From positions 62,001 through 126,000 of the forward strand of contig JAEYLC010000034.1 of assembly GCA_023461435.1 (NCBI GenBank): a stretch of 64,000 bases of DNA, written 5' to 3'. Below, piece by piece: positions 16,452 through 24,445 of this stretch. This DNA is from Bacillota bacterium. GTDB lineage: Bacteria > Bacillota > Clostridia > Christensenellales > SZUA-584. Below the pieces are notes generated by a model. The model worked only from the letters and a program-made list of their open reading frames with translations, searched no databases and had not been told where the DNA came from. Position 1 is the stretch's first letter. Each line of letters begins with the position of its first letter. The translations under genes were made by a program, and so were the position numbers.

Positions 16452-17984
16452 ATGAGCACGCATTTGTTAGGAATGGATTTTGGCACCGGCGGTGCCAAGG
16501 TATGTATAACTGATGCAGAACTTAATGTTGTTTCTTATGCATTCAGAGAGTACAAAATATTCACCGAGAATCCTTCATGGTCAGAGCACGACCCGGAAAA
16601 CTACTGGACGGTGACATGCGATATGATCCGTGAATGCCTGAGCAAAGCCGCGGTCAAGCCTTCTTCCATCGCAGGCATTGCCATTTCGTCGGCCATGCCT
16701 GCGATGGTCATGGTTGACGAAGCCGGTAGGCCGATCAACCGCGCGTATAACCTGATGGACAGAAGGGCTGCAAAACAGGTGTCTGAAATTCTGTCGTCAA
16801 TAGGCGCAAAGGCAGTGTTCGAGCTGACCGGAAATAGGCTCGAAGACCATCCGGCTTTGATCAACCTGCTGTGGGAAAAGGAAAATCGTCCCGAAGATTA
16901 TAAAAGAATATGGAAAATACTCACGATCTCGGGCTTCATCGCCATGCGGCTTACGGGTATAACGAATATGAATTACTCGGAGGGCCCATTCTTCGGCGTG
17001 GCATATGATATCAGAAATAACAGATTTGACAAAGAGATATTAAGCTTTCTTGATATCAGCGAAAGCTTGTTGCCGGAGAGCATCACCCAAAGCGAGACGA
17101 TAATAGGAGAAGTGATGGGAGAAGCGGCCGTTGAAACAGGCTTATGGGCAGGCACTCCCGTTTGTTCGGGACAAGCCGATTGCAATGCCGGTTGGATTGG
17201 CGCCGGAGCAACAGAAATTGGGGATATTCAAATGAATCTGGGAACCTGCGGAAATTTCGGAATTATCCATAAATCAACCGACTTTCTGAATTCGATGATC
17301 AACTTTGCCTATACAATTAAAGATACCAATATCACGGTGCCGACCACGACGACGGGCGGACAGCTCCTCCGCTTCTTCAGAGACGGTTTTTGTCATATGG
17401 AAACGGCGATGAGCAAGCTGGTTCAGTACAATGAATACGACTTTATCAATTTTGAAGCGGAGAGAATTTCGCCGGGCAGCGAGGGGCTGGTGGTGCTGCC
17501 ATATCTCATGGGGGAAAGAACACCCATATGGGATACGATGGCACGAGGTGTGATCTTCGGCCTTTCATTGAACCACAGCAAAGCCCACATCGCAAGGGCG
17601 TTTATGGAAGCGGTCGCGTATGCGCTGTACGATTCCTTCCAATTGATAAAACAAAGGTACAAGATCAATTATCCGATTGTTTTGAACGAAGGGGGAGCCA
17701 AAAGCCCGCTCTGGAGACGGATCATCACAGATGTTTTCAATACGCCGACAGTGATGGTGAAAAACCGCGTCGGCGCACCATATGGTGATGCGCTGCTGGC
17801 TGGCGTCGCGACAGGTGTTTTTCCCGATTATTCGATCGGAAAAGAGAAGGTTGAGTATATTGACTGTCTTGAGCCCGATGCCAAAACACATGAAAAATAC
17901 TCCGAATATTTTCAAGTATACAAGAGCGTCTATTGGTCATTAAAAGACGATTTTAAAAAGCTGGACAAGCTGAGAAATCTTTAG
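16452..17984 (+). CDS. FGGY-family sugar kinase heading the BMC operon
   Basis: A 510-residue FGGY kinase. It has the phosphate-1 loop GMDFGTGGAKV, the stretch INRAYNLMDRRA, SGQADCNAGWIGAGATE near the active site and the C-terminal NEGGAKSPLWRRIITDVF. It is a close paralogue of the kinase at 32662, with long identical runs through the whole length, and is clearly distinct from the XylB type at 13622. It should phosphorylate a ketose or polyol with ATP. No encapsulation-peptide extension is seen, so it may work in the cytoplasm and supply a phosphorylated substrate to the compartment. It lies 30 bases before PduL in the same direction. Confidence 0.85.
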   Translation: MSTHLLGMDFGTGGAKVCITDAELNVVSYAFREYKIFTENPSWSEHDPENYWTVTCDMIRECLSKAAVKPSSIAGIAISSAMPAMVMVDEAGRPINRAYNLMDRRAAKQVSEILSSIGAKAVFELTGNRLEDHPALINLLWEKENRPEDYKRIWKILTISGFIAMRLTGITNMNYSEGPFFGVAYDIRNNRFDKEILSFLDISESLLPESITQSETIIGEVMGEAAVETGLWAGTPVCSGQADCNAGWIGAGATEIGDIQMNLGTCGNFGIIHKSTDFLNSMINFAYTIKDTNITVPTTTTGGQLLRFFRDGFCHMETAMSKLVQYNEYDFINFEAERISPGSEGLVVLPYLMGERTPIWDTMARGVIFGLSLNHSKAHIARAFMEAVAYALYDSFQLIKQRYKINYPIVLNEGGAKSPLWRRIITDVFNTPTVMVKNRVGAPYGDALLAGVATGVFPDYSIGKEKVEYIDCLEPDAKTHEKYSEYFQVYKSVYWSLKDDFKKLDKLRNL

Positions 17985-18014
17985 CTGACGGATCAGCACG
18001 GAGTTGGAGCGGTG

Positions 18015-18668
18015 ATGAAAAGTGATCTTATGAATAAAGCGGATATTGAACGGCTGATAACCATAAATGTGCTCAAGCATCTCGCAGAGAACAGACAGTA
18101 CTGCGTACCCGCAGCGGTATCTGGACGGCATATTCATCTATCTTTAAAGGATGCGGCCGTGTTGTTCGGGCAAGGCTATCAGCTCAGAAAACTGCGTTTT
18201 CTGTCGCAGCCGGGGCAATACGTGTGTCAAGAAAAGCTTAAGATTGCCGGCCCAAAAGGGTGGATCGACGGAATGCGGGTGCTGGGGCCTGAGCGGCCCG
18301 AAACCCAGGTGGAGGTATCGGTGACGGATACGTTCAAGCTTGGCGTCGAGGCGGCGGTGAAAATGTCGGGGGACATAGCGGGCACTCCCGGGTGTGTGCT
18401 CATAGGGCCGGCCGGCGAGGTGACACTGCGTCAAGGGGTGATTGTCTCGGCCCGTCATTTGCATATATCCGCCGATGAAGCGCAGGCTTATGGTGTTGAC
18501 AACGGCGATATTGTGAGCGTAAAGAAAACAGGCGGGCGTGAAACAATATTCGAAGAAGTTATTGTGCGCGCCGGCCATTCCCATTCGCTTGAGCTGCATA
18601 TCGACATGGACGAAGCAAACGCCGCATGTATAAAAAGCGGCGATTTGCTGGAGCTGATAAAAAGCTAA
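18015..18668 (+). CDS. pduL: BMC phosphotransacylase PduL
   Basis: A 217-residue PduL-type phosphate acyltransferase. It converts acyl-CoA plus phosphate to acyl-phosphate and recycles CoA inside the compartment. The zinc-binding histidines of the two beta-barrel halves are visible in SGRHIHLS, SARHLHIS and AGHSHSLELHID. The N-terminal 20 residues (ADIERLITINVLKHLAE) form an amphipathic helix, as in encapsulation peptides of other PduL proteins. ATG 18015 is used because GGAG lies at the proper distance. Ten bases separate it from the next gene. Confidence 0.9.
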   Translation: MKSDLMNKADIERLITINVLKHLAENRQYCVPAAVSGRHIHLSLKDAAVLFGQGYQLRKLRFLSQPGQYVCQEKLKIAGPKGWIDGMRVLGPERPETQVEVSVTDTFKLGVEAAVKMSGDIAGTPGCVLIGPAGEVTLRQGVIVSARHLHISADEAQAYGVDNGDIVSVKKTGGRETIFEEVIVRAGHSHSLELHIDMDEANAACIKSGDLLELIKS

Positions 18669-18677
18669 GGAACTGCA

Positions 18678-19358
18678 ATGGATGAACGCTTACTAAAAGA
18701 AATAATAGCCAATGCCACGCAACAGGTGATGCGGCATGTGAATAACGAGGACGCCCCGGCAGCAGAGCAAAAAGGCGCTTTGGTGATTATATCGCAATTT
18801 GTGCCTGATTCCGCCGCATTGACGGACTTCCTCCGGCAGGTATGCGGCGGCGGCTTTGAATGTGTGATTCGCGGAGACTTTGACTTTTTGGAACAGGGTG
18901 TGAAAATAACGCGACTCAAGTCTGAAGCCGACGAGCGATATATGATAAGCGAACTGCAGGCCTTTTCGCAAATTGTACTGGCTGTGCCGCCTTTGGGGAT
19001 GATCAAGCATATAGCGGAAGGCGACGACAGCGATCTTTTTGAGCGGGTGTTTTTAAAAGCGGTATTATGGCGCAAAGCTGTGACGCTGCTGCTCGATTTT
19101 GAAAAGCCAAAGTTTCGCCGGGGGACGTTTTTTGAGAGCCTGTCCGACAACCTCGATTCCATTGAGGATATGGGGGTTCAAGTCGTATCGTTGATGGAAT
19201 CTCAAAAAGAGCCGTCATTTGAAAAATCACTTGTCACAGAATTCGATGTTGCGGAAGCGTTAAGGTGCGGGGTTAAGAATATAAAGTGCCTGCCCGGCGC
19301 AATCGTGACGCCGCTTGCCAGAGATAAAGCCAAGGAGTGCGGCGTTGCAATAAATTAA
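18678..19358 (+). CDS. BMC-associated flavoprotein-like protein of unknown function
   Basis: A 226-residue protein not assigned to a known enzyme. After an amphipathic N-terminal helix (LLKEIIANATQQVMRHV) that looks like an encapsulation peptide comes a Rossmann-like domain. The segment IVLAVPPLGMIKHIAEG has the pattern of flavoprotein/PPC-decarboxylase-type folds, and the end (GAIVTPLARDKAKECGVAIN) resembles tails in other BMC-locus proteins. Its place between PduL and a shell pentamer indicates a role in the compartment lumen, perhaps in flavin or electron handling with PduS. That is inference, and an enzyme activity should not be assumed. Confidence 0.5.
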   Translation: MDERLLKEIIANATQQVMRHVNNEDAPAAEQKGALVIISQFVPDSAALTDFLRQVCGGGFECVIRGDFDFLEQGVKITRLKSEADERYMISELQAFSQIVLAVPPLGMIKHIAEGDDSDLFERVFLKAVLWRKAVTLLLDFEKPKFRRGTFFESLSDNLDSIEDMGVQVVSLMESQKEPSFEKSLVTEFDVAEALRCGVKNIKCLPGAIVTPLARDKAKECGVAIN

Positions 19359-19374
19359 GAGGAGATTGGGTTTT

Positions 19375-19698
19375 ATGATACTGGCCCGTGTCAGAGGGAA
19401 TGTGGTGAGCACAAATAAATCGGAAAAGCTAAATGGATTGAAGCTGCTCATTATTGTCCCAATCAATATAGAGACATTTGAAGAAAAGGGACAGCCGCAG
19501 GTTGCAATTGATACCGTAGGGGCCGGAGAAGACGAAGTTGTGATGTGTGTGGGAGGCAGTTCATCCCGATTGACGGCGCAAACGGAGGGAAAGCCCTCCG
19601 ATCTTGCGATCATTGCGATCGTCGATTCGGTGGAATTGAGGGGAGAAGTCGTGTTTCGCAAATATGAACATAGCGAAGAAAACGGCCGGGAACGGTGA
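19375..19698 (+). CDS. BMC shell vertex pentamer, EutN/CcmL family (copy 1)
   Basis: A 107-residue EutN/CcmL (BMC-P) protein that caps vertices of the polyhedral shell. The start ILARVRGNVVSTNKSEKLNGLKLLII and the later DLAIIAIVDSVEL are family hallmarks. The region around residues 55-65 (VGGSSSRLTAQTEGKPSD) corresponds to the usual GSSAR loop. ATG 19375 is preferred over TTG 19366 because AAGAGGAG needs a spacer. It is longer at the C-terminus than the other two copies. Three different BMC-P genes in one operon suggest mixed or alternative vertices. Confidence 0.9.
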   Translation: MILARVRGNVVSTNKSEKLNGLKLLIIVPINIETFEEKGQPQVAIDTVGAGEDEVVMCVGGSSSRLTAQTEGKPSDLAIIAIVDSVELRGEVVFRKYEHSEENGRER

Positions 19699-19738
19699 AT
19701 CAAATCGGCAAATGGATATTTAATGATGAGGTAGGCTT

Positions 19739-21151
19739 ATGGATTTAACGAGCGAACAGATTAAAAAAATAGTTGAAGATACCGTCAGGCAGATGACGGG
19801 GAGAGAAGCTTCGGCAGATACGGCTGACACGTCGCGCTGGCTGTGTGACAAACCTGAGGATGCGATCGGGGCGGCAAAAAACGCGCAGCGGCAGCTGATG
19901 GACATGTCGCTTGACCAAAGAGGCAAACTCATAAACGCCATGCGTACCGCAAGCAGAGAGCAGGCAAGGTATTTGGCGGAGCTTGCGAACAAGGAAACCG
20001 GCTATGGCAGTGTGGAAGACAAGGTTAAGAAGAACTTACTGGCAGCCAATAAGACACCGGGTATTGAGGATCTGAGAACGGCAGCCGTTTCGGGTGATTT
20101 TGGCTTAACGATTGTTGAAGGCGCGCCGTTTGGCATCATCGGCTCGATTACCCCGTCGACAAATCCGGCTGCAAGCATTATCAACAACGCGATCAGCATG
20201 ATAGCGGCGGGCAACGCAGTGGTATTCAATCCGCATCCGGCAGCAAAAAAGGTTTCAATAGAAACAATGAAGATACTGAACGAGGCAATTGTCGGAGCCG
20301 GAGGGCCCGAAACGCTGATCTGCACTGTGAAAGAGCCGACTATAGGGACGGGCAAATATATCATGGAGCACCCGGATGTTGCGCTTTTGTCCATCACAGG
20401 CGGAGAGGCGGTTGTGAAAGTGGCGATGAAAACAGGCAAGAAAGTGATCGCCGCCGGGCCGGGCAATCCGCCGGTCATTGTAGACAATACGGCTGTCATA
20501 ACGCAAGCCGCGAGAGACATCGTTGATGGTGCGAGCTTTGATAATAATGTGCTGTGTATCGCCGAAAAAGAAGTGTTCGCGTTTGAAAGCATCGCCGATG
20601 CGCTGATGGATGAGATGGAGAAGAACGGCGCATACCGGATAGCCGGAGCGGATATCGAAAAGGTTGTGAATACTGTTTTTGAACGCAATAGCGGCAGGTA
20701 TGTCATTAACAGAAGCTTCGTCGGCAGAGATGCAACGGTTATACTGACCGAAAGCGGGGTGGGTTTTTCCGGTAATCCCCGGCTGATCATCGCGGAGGTT
20801 GACGAGGATCATCCGTTTGTCACGGTCGAAATGCTGATGCCGGTTCTTGGCATAGTCCGGGTTGAGGAGAAAATTGAGACGGCAATCAATAAAGCCGTAA
20901 AGGCCGAAGGGGGGTGCAGACATACGGCAATCATGCATTCTCAAAATGTGACGTCCCTTTCAATGGCGGCGAGAGCTTTAAACACGACGATATTCGTAAA
21001 AAACGCCCCGTCATACGCGGGACTTGGATTTAACGGCGAAGGCTATACAACGCTGACAATCGCAACCCCGACAGGAGAAGGTTTGACAAGCGCACGCACC
21101 TTTACGCGCTCCAGACGGTGTGTATTGTACGGTAACCTAAGGATCGTATAA
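19739..21151 (+). CDS. BMC CoA-acylating aldehyde dehydrogenase (PduP/EutE-like)
   Basis: A 470-residue enzyme oxidising an aldehyde to acyl-CoA with NAD+ and CoA. Catalytic Cys273 is in FDNNVLCIAEKEVF, and the nucleotide-binding regions are ITPSTNPAASIINNA and SITGGEAVV. Residues 1-20 (MDLTSEQIKKIVEDTVRQMT) form the amphipathic encapsulation peptide typical of PduP/EutE, joined by a linker to the catalytic domain. It is the core enzyme of the metabolosome. Together with PduL it would turn an aldehyde from aldolase cleavage into acyl-phosphate. Which aldehyde is used (glycolaldehyde, lactaldehyde or other) is not visible. Confidence 0.92.
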   Translation: MDLTSEQIKKIVEDTVRQMTGREASADTADTSRWLCDKPEDAIGAAKNAQRQLMDMSLDQRGKLINAMRTASREQARYLAELANKETGYGSVEDKVKKNLLAANKTPGIEDLRTAAVSGDFGLTIVEGAPFGIIGSITPSTNPAASIINNAISMIAAGNAVVFNPHPAAKKVSIETMKILNEAIVGAGGPETLICTVKEPTIGTGKYIMEHPDVALLSITGGEAVVKVAMKTGKKVIAAGPGNPPVIVDNTAVITQAARDIVDGASFDNNVLCIAEKEVFAFESIADALMDEMEKNGAYRIAGADIEKVVNTVFERNSGRYVINRSFVGRDATVILTESGVGFSGNPRLIIAEVDEDHPFVTVEMLMPVLGIVRVEEKIETAINKAVKAEGGCRHTAIMHSQNVTSLSMAARALNTTIFVKNAPSYAGLGFNGEGYTTLTIATPTGEGLTSARTFTRSRRCVLYGNLRIV

Positions 21152-21169
21152 CGCGGAGGAATTGATTAA

Positions 21170-22495
21170 ATGAGTGTAGTTGATAGAATCCGTGATGCGG
21201 GCGTAGTGGGCGCAGGCGGCGCGGGTTTTCCGACTCATGTGAAAGTGGGCGGCAAAGCGGATATTGTGCTTGGCAACGGGGCGGAATGCGAACCCTTGCT
21301 GTGTGTAGACCGGCAAATGATGCAGAATTATCCCCGCGAAATTGTTCGGGGCTTAAAAGCGGTGATGGAAGCCACAGGCGCGAAGGAAGGCGTTATCTGC
21401 CTGAAGAAGAAGTACAAAGAGGCGATTCAGGCGCTTGAGGAAGCTATAAATGACGAAAGCCATATACGCCTTTTCCCGTTGGATAATTTCTATCCTGCCG
21501 GAGACGAACAGACGATGGTTTGGGAAGTGACGGGTAAAGTTGTGCCGACGGGCGGCATACCGCTTGACGTCGGGGCAGTTGTCGCGAATGTCAGCACGCT
21601 GATCAATATCGCCGAAGCATTGGATAACAAACCGGTAACAGATAAATACGTGACGGTAGCTGGCGAGGTTCAGCGCCCACTGACGATTAAAGTACCGATC
21701 GGCACGCCTTTCAGCAAGCTGATTGCCGCCGCTTTTGGCCCCGAAACGATGGAGGGGTATACGATTGTCGTGGGAGGGCCGACAACGGGCAAGCTGTGCC
21801 ATGACTGGAGCGAGCCGGTACAAAAAACAACGGGCGGTGTGCTGATATTCAAAAGCAGCCATCCGTTGATCAAAAAGAAGACGGAAAACGGCGAGCTCGA
21901 TCTTAAGCTTGCAAAGGCCGTGTGCTGTCAATGCAGTTTCTGCACGCAGCTATGTCCCCGCAACTCATTGGGACTCGACGTGAAACCGCACAAAGTCATG
22001 AGAGCCGCGTTTATGGGCAATGGCAGCCTTATCGGAGACCCGAACGGGGTATTCTCATGTTGTGACTGCGGGCTTTGCAGCTATTATGCATGCAATTTTG
22101 GACTGAACCCCAACCGCATGATGACCCGTATGAAGGAGGGCCTTGTGAAAAGCGGGGTCAAGCCGGACAAAAGAGTGGCGGGTTCAGTGTCACCGGGTAT
22201 AAGCACGGTCAGGGTGCCGACAAACCGGCTGATGACCAGAATGGGAATAAGCCGGTTTGATCGTCAAGCACCGCTGACCGATTGTGATCTGGCTGTTGAC
22301 AGGGTGCGGCTGCCGCTCAAAATGCATATTGGTGCTCCGTCGATGCCGGTGGTCAGGGCAGGTGATACAGTAGTCAAAGGACAAATGATTGCGGCTATCC
22401 CCGAAAAGGGTTTGGGAGCGAAAATACACGCGAGTATCAACGGAGTCGTTACCGAAGTAGCTGAGACATACATCGAGATTAGTGCGGCGGGATAA
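21170..22495 (+). CDS. pduS: PduS-like RnfC-type flavin/iron-sulfur electron-transfer protein
   Basis: A 441-residue protein of the RnfC/PduS family. The N-terminal part has the glycine-rich VVGAGGAGFPTHVK and the flavin-binding LGNGAECEPLLCVD, followed by an SLBB-like segment (VTVAGEVQRPLTIKVP). Two cluster motifs follow: CCQCSFCTQLCP and CCDCGLCSYYAC. The C-terminus is a barrel-sandwich domain (VKGQMIAAIPEKG, then INGVVTEVAETYIEI). In other BMCs PduS reduces cofactors or passes electrons through the shell protein PduT, which is encoded next door. It would help reoxidise NADH made by the aldehyde dehydrogenase. Confidence 0.9.
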   Translation: MSVVDRIRDAGVVGAGGAGFPTHVKVGGKADIVLGNGAECEPLLCVDRQMMQNYPREIVRGLKAVMEATGAKEGVICLKKKYKEAIQALEEAINDESHIRLFPLDNFYPAGDEQTMVWEVTGKVVPTGGIPLDVGAVVANVSTLINIAEALDNKPVTDKYVTVAGEVQRPLTIKVPIGTPFSKLIAAAFGPETMEGYTIVVGGPTTGKLCHDWSEPVQKTTGGVLIFKSSHPLIKKKTENGELDLKLAKAVCCQCSFCTQLCPRNSLGLDVKPHKVMRAAFMGNGSLIGDPNGVFSCCDCGLCSYYACNFGLNPNRMMTRMKEGLVKSGVKPDKRVAGSVSPGISTVRVPTNRLMTRMGISRFDRQAPLTDCDLAVDRVRLPLKMHIGAPSMPVVRAGDTVVKGQMIAAIPEKGLGAKIHASINGVVTEVAETYIEISAAG

Positions 22496-22511
22496 AGGAG
22501 AATATGGACAA

Positions 22512-23057
22512 ATGAACGCGTTGGGGATGATCGAAACGAATTGTATACCGGCAGGAATTAATGCGGGCGACTCGATGCTGAAAGCCGCTGACGTTACGTT
22601 GATATCAGCACAGGCTGTTTGTGCGGGCAAATATATCATTGCCGTTTCAGGCAGCGTTGCAGCCGTTAAAGCATCGGTTGCCGTTGGTTCCGAAGCTGCA
22701 GAGGATGTATTGGTAGACAGTATTGTGATACCCAACGTTGATAGACAAGTCATTGAAGCGATCAATGCAGCATCTGATATTGGCAATATTGATGCGGTGG
22801 GATTGATTGAGACATTTTCTCTGGCGTCTGCTGTGGTCTGCGCGGATGCCGCCGTCAAAGCGGCAAACGTTGATTTGATTGAGGTGCGCCTGGGCAGAGG
22901 CCTTGGCGGTAAATCGTTTGTCATCCTCACCGGCAAAGTGGCAGATGCAACGGCTGCGGTACAGGCCGCCGAAGAGCTTGAAGCATCAAAGGGGATGTTA
23001 GCAAGAACGGTGGTTATACCTTCTCCGCATCCAGACATATTAAAGGCAATACTATAA
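22512..23057 (+). CDS. pduT: PduT-like tandem BMC-domain shell protein with Fe-S cysteine
   Basis: A 181-residue protein with two BMC domains (residues about 2-85 and 95-181), forming trimers with pseudo-hexameric shape. Each repeat starts LGMIET or VGLIET. Cys37 in SAQAVCAGKY aligns with the cysteine that lets PduT trimers bind a central [4Fe-4S] cluster. This fits the adjacent PduS gene as an electron conduit across the shell. The start at 22512 (MNALGMIET) matches the family. The upstream in-frame ATG lies inside the PduS gene. Confidence 0.9.
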   Translation: MNALGMIETNCIPAGINAGDSMLKAADVTLISAQAVCAGKYIIAVSGSVAAVKASVAVGSEAAEDVLVDSIVIPNVDRQVIEAINAASDIGNIDAVGLIETFSLASAVVCADAAVKAANVDLIEVRLGRGLGGKSFVILTGKVADATAAVQAAEELEASKGMLARTVVIPSPHPDILKAIL

Positions 23058-23087
23058 AAAGTTTACAAACCGGAGGGAGCATTAAAA

Positions 23088-23393
23088 ATGGTTAAAGAAG
23101 CATTGGGTATGATTGAAACAAAAGGGCTTGTCGGCGCAATTGAAGCGGCTGACGCAATGGTTAAGGCGGCGGATGTGACGTTGGTCGGTAAAGAGAATAT
23201 CGGTTCAGGTCTTGTGACCGTTATGGTCAGAGGTGACGTCGGTGCAGTCAAAGCGTCGGTAGACGCGGGCGCTGCAGCAGCAAAGCGCGTAGGAGAGCTG
23301 TATTCTGTCCATGTCATCCCGCGTCCGCATGACGATGTTGAAGGAATATTGCCGGGTGAGATAACAAAGGCTGCCAAAACGGTACAGAAGTAA
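23088..23393 (+). CDS. BMC-H shell hexamer (PduA/EutM-like), copy 1
   Basis: A 101-residue single-BMC-domain protein forming the hexameric facets of the shell. It has EALGMIETKGLVGAIEAADAMVKAA at the N-terminus, the pore-lining loop around KENIGSGLVTVM, and the closing HVIPRPHDDVEGILP. It carries a 12-residue tail (EITKAAKTVQK) absent from copy 2 at 23696. The two are otherwise almost identical. GGAGGGAG precedes the ATG. Confidence 0.95.
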   Translation: MVKEALGMIETKGLVGAIEAADAMVKAADVTLVGKENIGSGLVTVMVRGDVGAVKASVDAGAAAAKRVGELYSVHVIPRPHDDVEGILPGEITKAAKTVQK

Positions 23394-23398
23394 CGCAT

Positions 23399-23665
23399 AT
23401 GTATACCGGTAAAGTGGTTGGATCGGTCGTATCGAGTGTTAAGAACGAAAGGCTCACTGGCATCAAGCTGCTTTTGGTACAGATGATCGAAAATGGCAAG
23501 CCTGCCGAAATGGTTGTTGCGGCTGACCAAACATGCCAGGCAGGTTCTAACGATTGGGTGTATTTGATTGGATCGAAGGAAGCCAGCTTAATATTCCGGA
23601 TGGGGTCGCTGCCCGTCGATGCTGCGATCGTGGGGTTTATCGACAATTATAGTGAGCGAGTGTAA
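23399..23665 (+). CDS. BMC shell vertex pentamer, EutN/CcmL family (copy 2)
   Basis: An 88-residue EutN-type vertex protein. It has YTGKVVGSVVSSVKNERLTGIKLLLVQ at the start, WVYLIGSKEAS in the middle (corresponding to the GSSAR loop) and DAAIVGFIDNY at the end, which is the standard size for the family. Only five bases separate it from the BMC-H stop and no clear ribosome site is present, so translational coupling is likely. With the preceding BMC-H gene it forms a pair that is repeated at 23696-24297. Confidence 0.92.
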   Translation: MYTGKVVGSVVSSVKNERLTGIKLLLVQMIENGKPAEMVVAADQTCQAGSNDWVYLIGSKEASLIFRMGSLPVDAAIVGFIDNYSERV

Positions 23666-23695
23666 TAAGCATTTAAATCTGAAGGGAGAAAAACA

Positions 23696-23968
23696 ATGGA
23701 AAAGCAGGCGCTTGGAATGGTAGAGACGAAAGGACTTGTGGGTGCGATTGAAGCGGCAGACGCGATGGTTAAAGCGGCAAACGTGACCTTGATAGGAAAA
23801 GAGAAGATCGGAAGCGGTTTGGTTACTGTCATGGTCCGGGGGGATGTGGGTGCGGTGAAAGCCTCGGTTGATGCGGGTGCGGCAGCAGCCAAAAGAGTCG
23901 GGGAACTGTATGCCGTGCATGTGATACCGCGTCCGCACGGTGATGTAGAAGGTATCCTGCCCAAATAA
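23696..23968 (+). CDS. BMC-H shell hexamer (PduA/EutM-like), copy 2
   Basis: A 90-residue BMC-domain protein, nearly identical over its whole length to copy 1. The differences seen are mostly conservative (for example VTLIGKEKIGSG against VTLVGKENIGSG). It ends directly after VEGILPK, without the tail of copy 1. It is a facet-forming hexamer, preceded by GAAGGGAG. The strong similarity suggests recent duplication, or gene conversion between the copies. Confidence 0.95.
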   Translation: MEKQALGMVETKGLVGAIEAADAMVKAANVTLIGKEKIGSGLVTVMVRGDVGAVKASVDAGAAAAKRVGELYAVHVIPRPHGDVEGILPK

Positions 23969-23988
23969 AAAGCAAAGAGGATACTGAG

Positions 23989-24297
23989 TTGAAAATTGCA
24001 AAAGTTGTGGGCAATGTCGTTTCCACGATCAAAGATGAAAAATTCTTTGGGCACAAGTTAATGATCATTGAACCCGTCGATCTGGAGGGCAAGCCGCTGG
24101 GCTCCCGCCAGATCGCTTTTGACTGTGCAGATTCCGGTCTCGGTGATATTGTGTTGGTCAATGTGGATGGCGGTGCGGCACAGATGTTTTTTAACGATGA
24201 CGCATTAATAGCGGATTGGACGATCTGTGGTGTGATTGACCATTATCATGTGAGCAAGCTTATGTCACCTTTTGAAAAAATAAACGATGATGGATAA
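23989..24297 (+). CDS. BMC shell vertex pentamer, EutN/CcmL family (copy 3)
   Basis: A 102-residue EutN-type protein with KIAKVVGNVVSTIKDEKFFGHKLMIIE, a modified middle loop (VNVDGGAAQMFF instead of the usual GSSAR type) and IADWTICGVIDHYHV near the end. The start is a TTG (23989), giving MKIAKVV after AAGAGGATA. It is the third distinct vertex protein of the operon and the last shell gene. A 23-codon frame overlaps its stop. Confidence 0.9.
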   Translation: MKIAKVVGNVVSTIKDEKFFGHKLMIIEPVDLEGKPLGSRQIAFDCADSGLGDIVLVNVDGGAAQMFFNDDALIADWTICGVIDHYHVSKLMSPFEKINDDG

Positions 24298-24361
24298 GCA
24301 AACGGACATGGATGAACTTAAGATTAAACAAATGAGATTGATACGGGAAGAAAGACAATAA
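24290..24361 (+). CDS. Possible 23-residue peptide at the end of the BMC operon
   Basis: ATG 24290 overlaps the end of the third EutN gene and opens a 23-codon frame (MDKQTDMDELKIKQMRLIRE and three more residues, then TAA). The sequence is charged and helix-forming, somewhat like the start of an encapsulation peptide, and could be the N-terminal remnant of a lost cargo gene. There is no strong ribosome site, although coupling to the overlapping stop is possible. It is listed only because position and pattern are suggestive. Confidence 0.2.
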   Translation: MDKQTDMDELKIKQMRLIREERQ

Positions 24362-24445
24362 GAGCGAAAATATAAGTTAAGACCTTTTTCCTTATAAATT
24401 GAGCGCAAAGTCCATATTAAGCAATGGGACAGTCATCGTCGCGCA

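Noticed and set aside
22504..22515. ATG GAC AAA TGA just before the PduT gene, a possible leader or coupling peptide
   Set aside because: Three codons overlapping the PduT ATG could affect translation, but nothing beyond chance spacing supports it.
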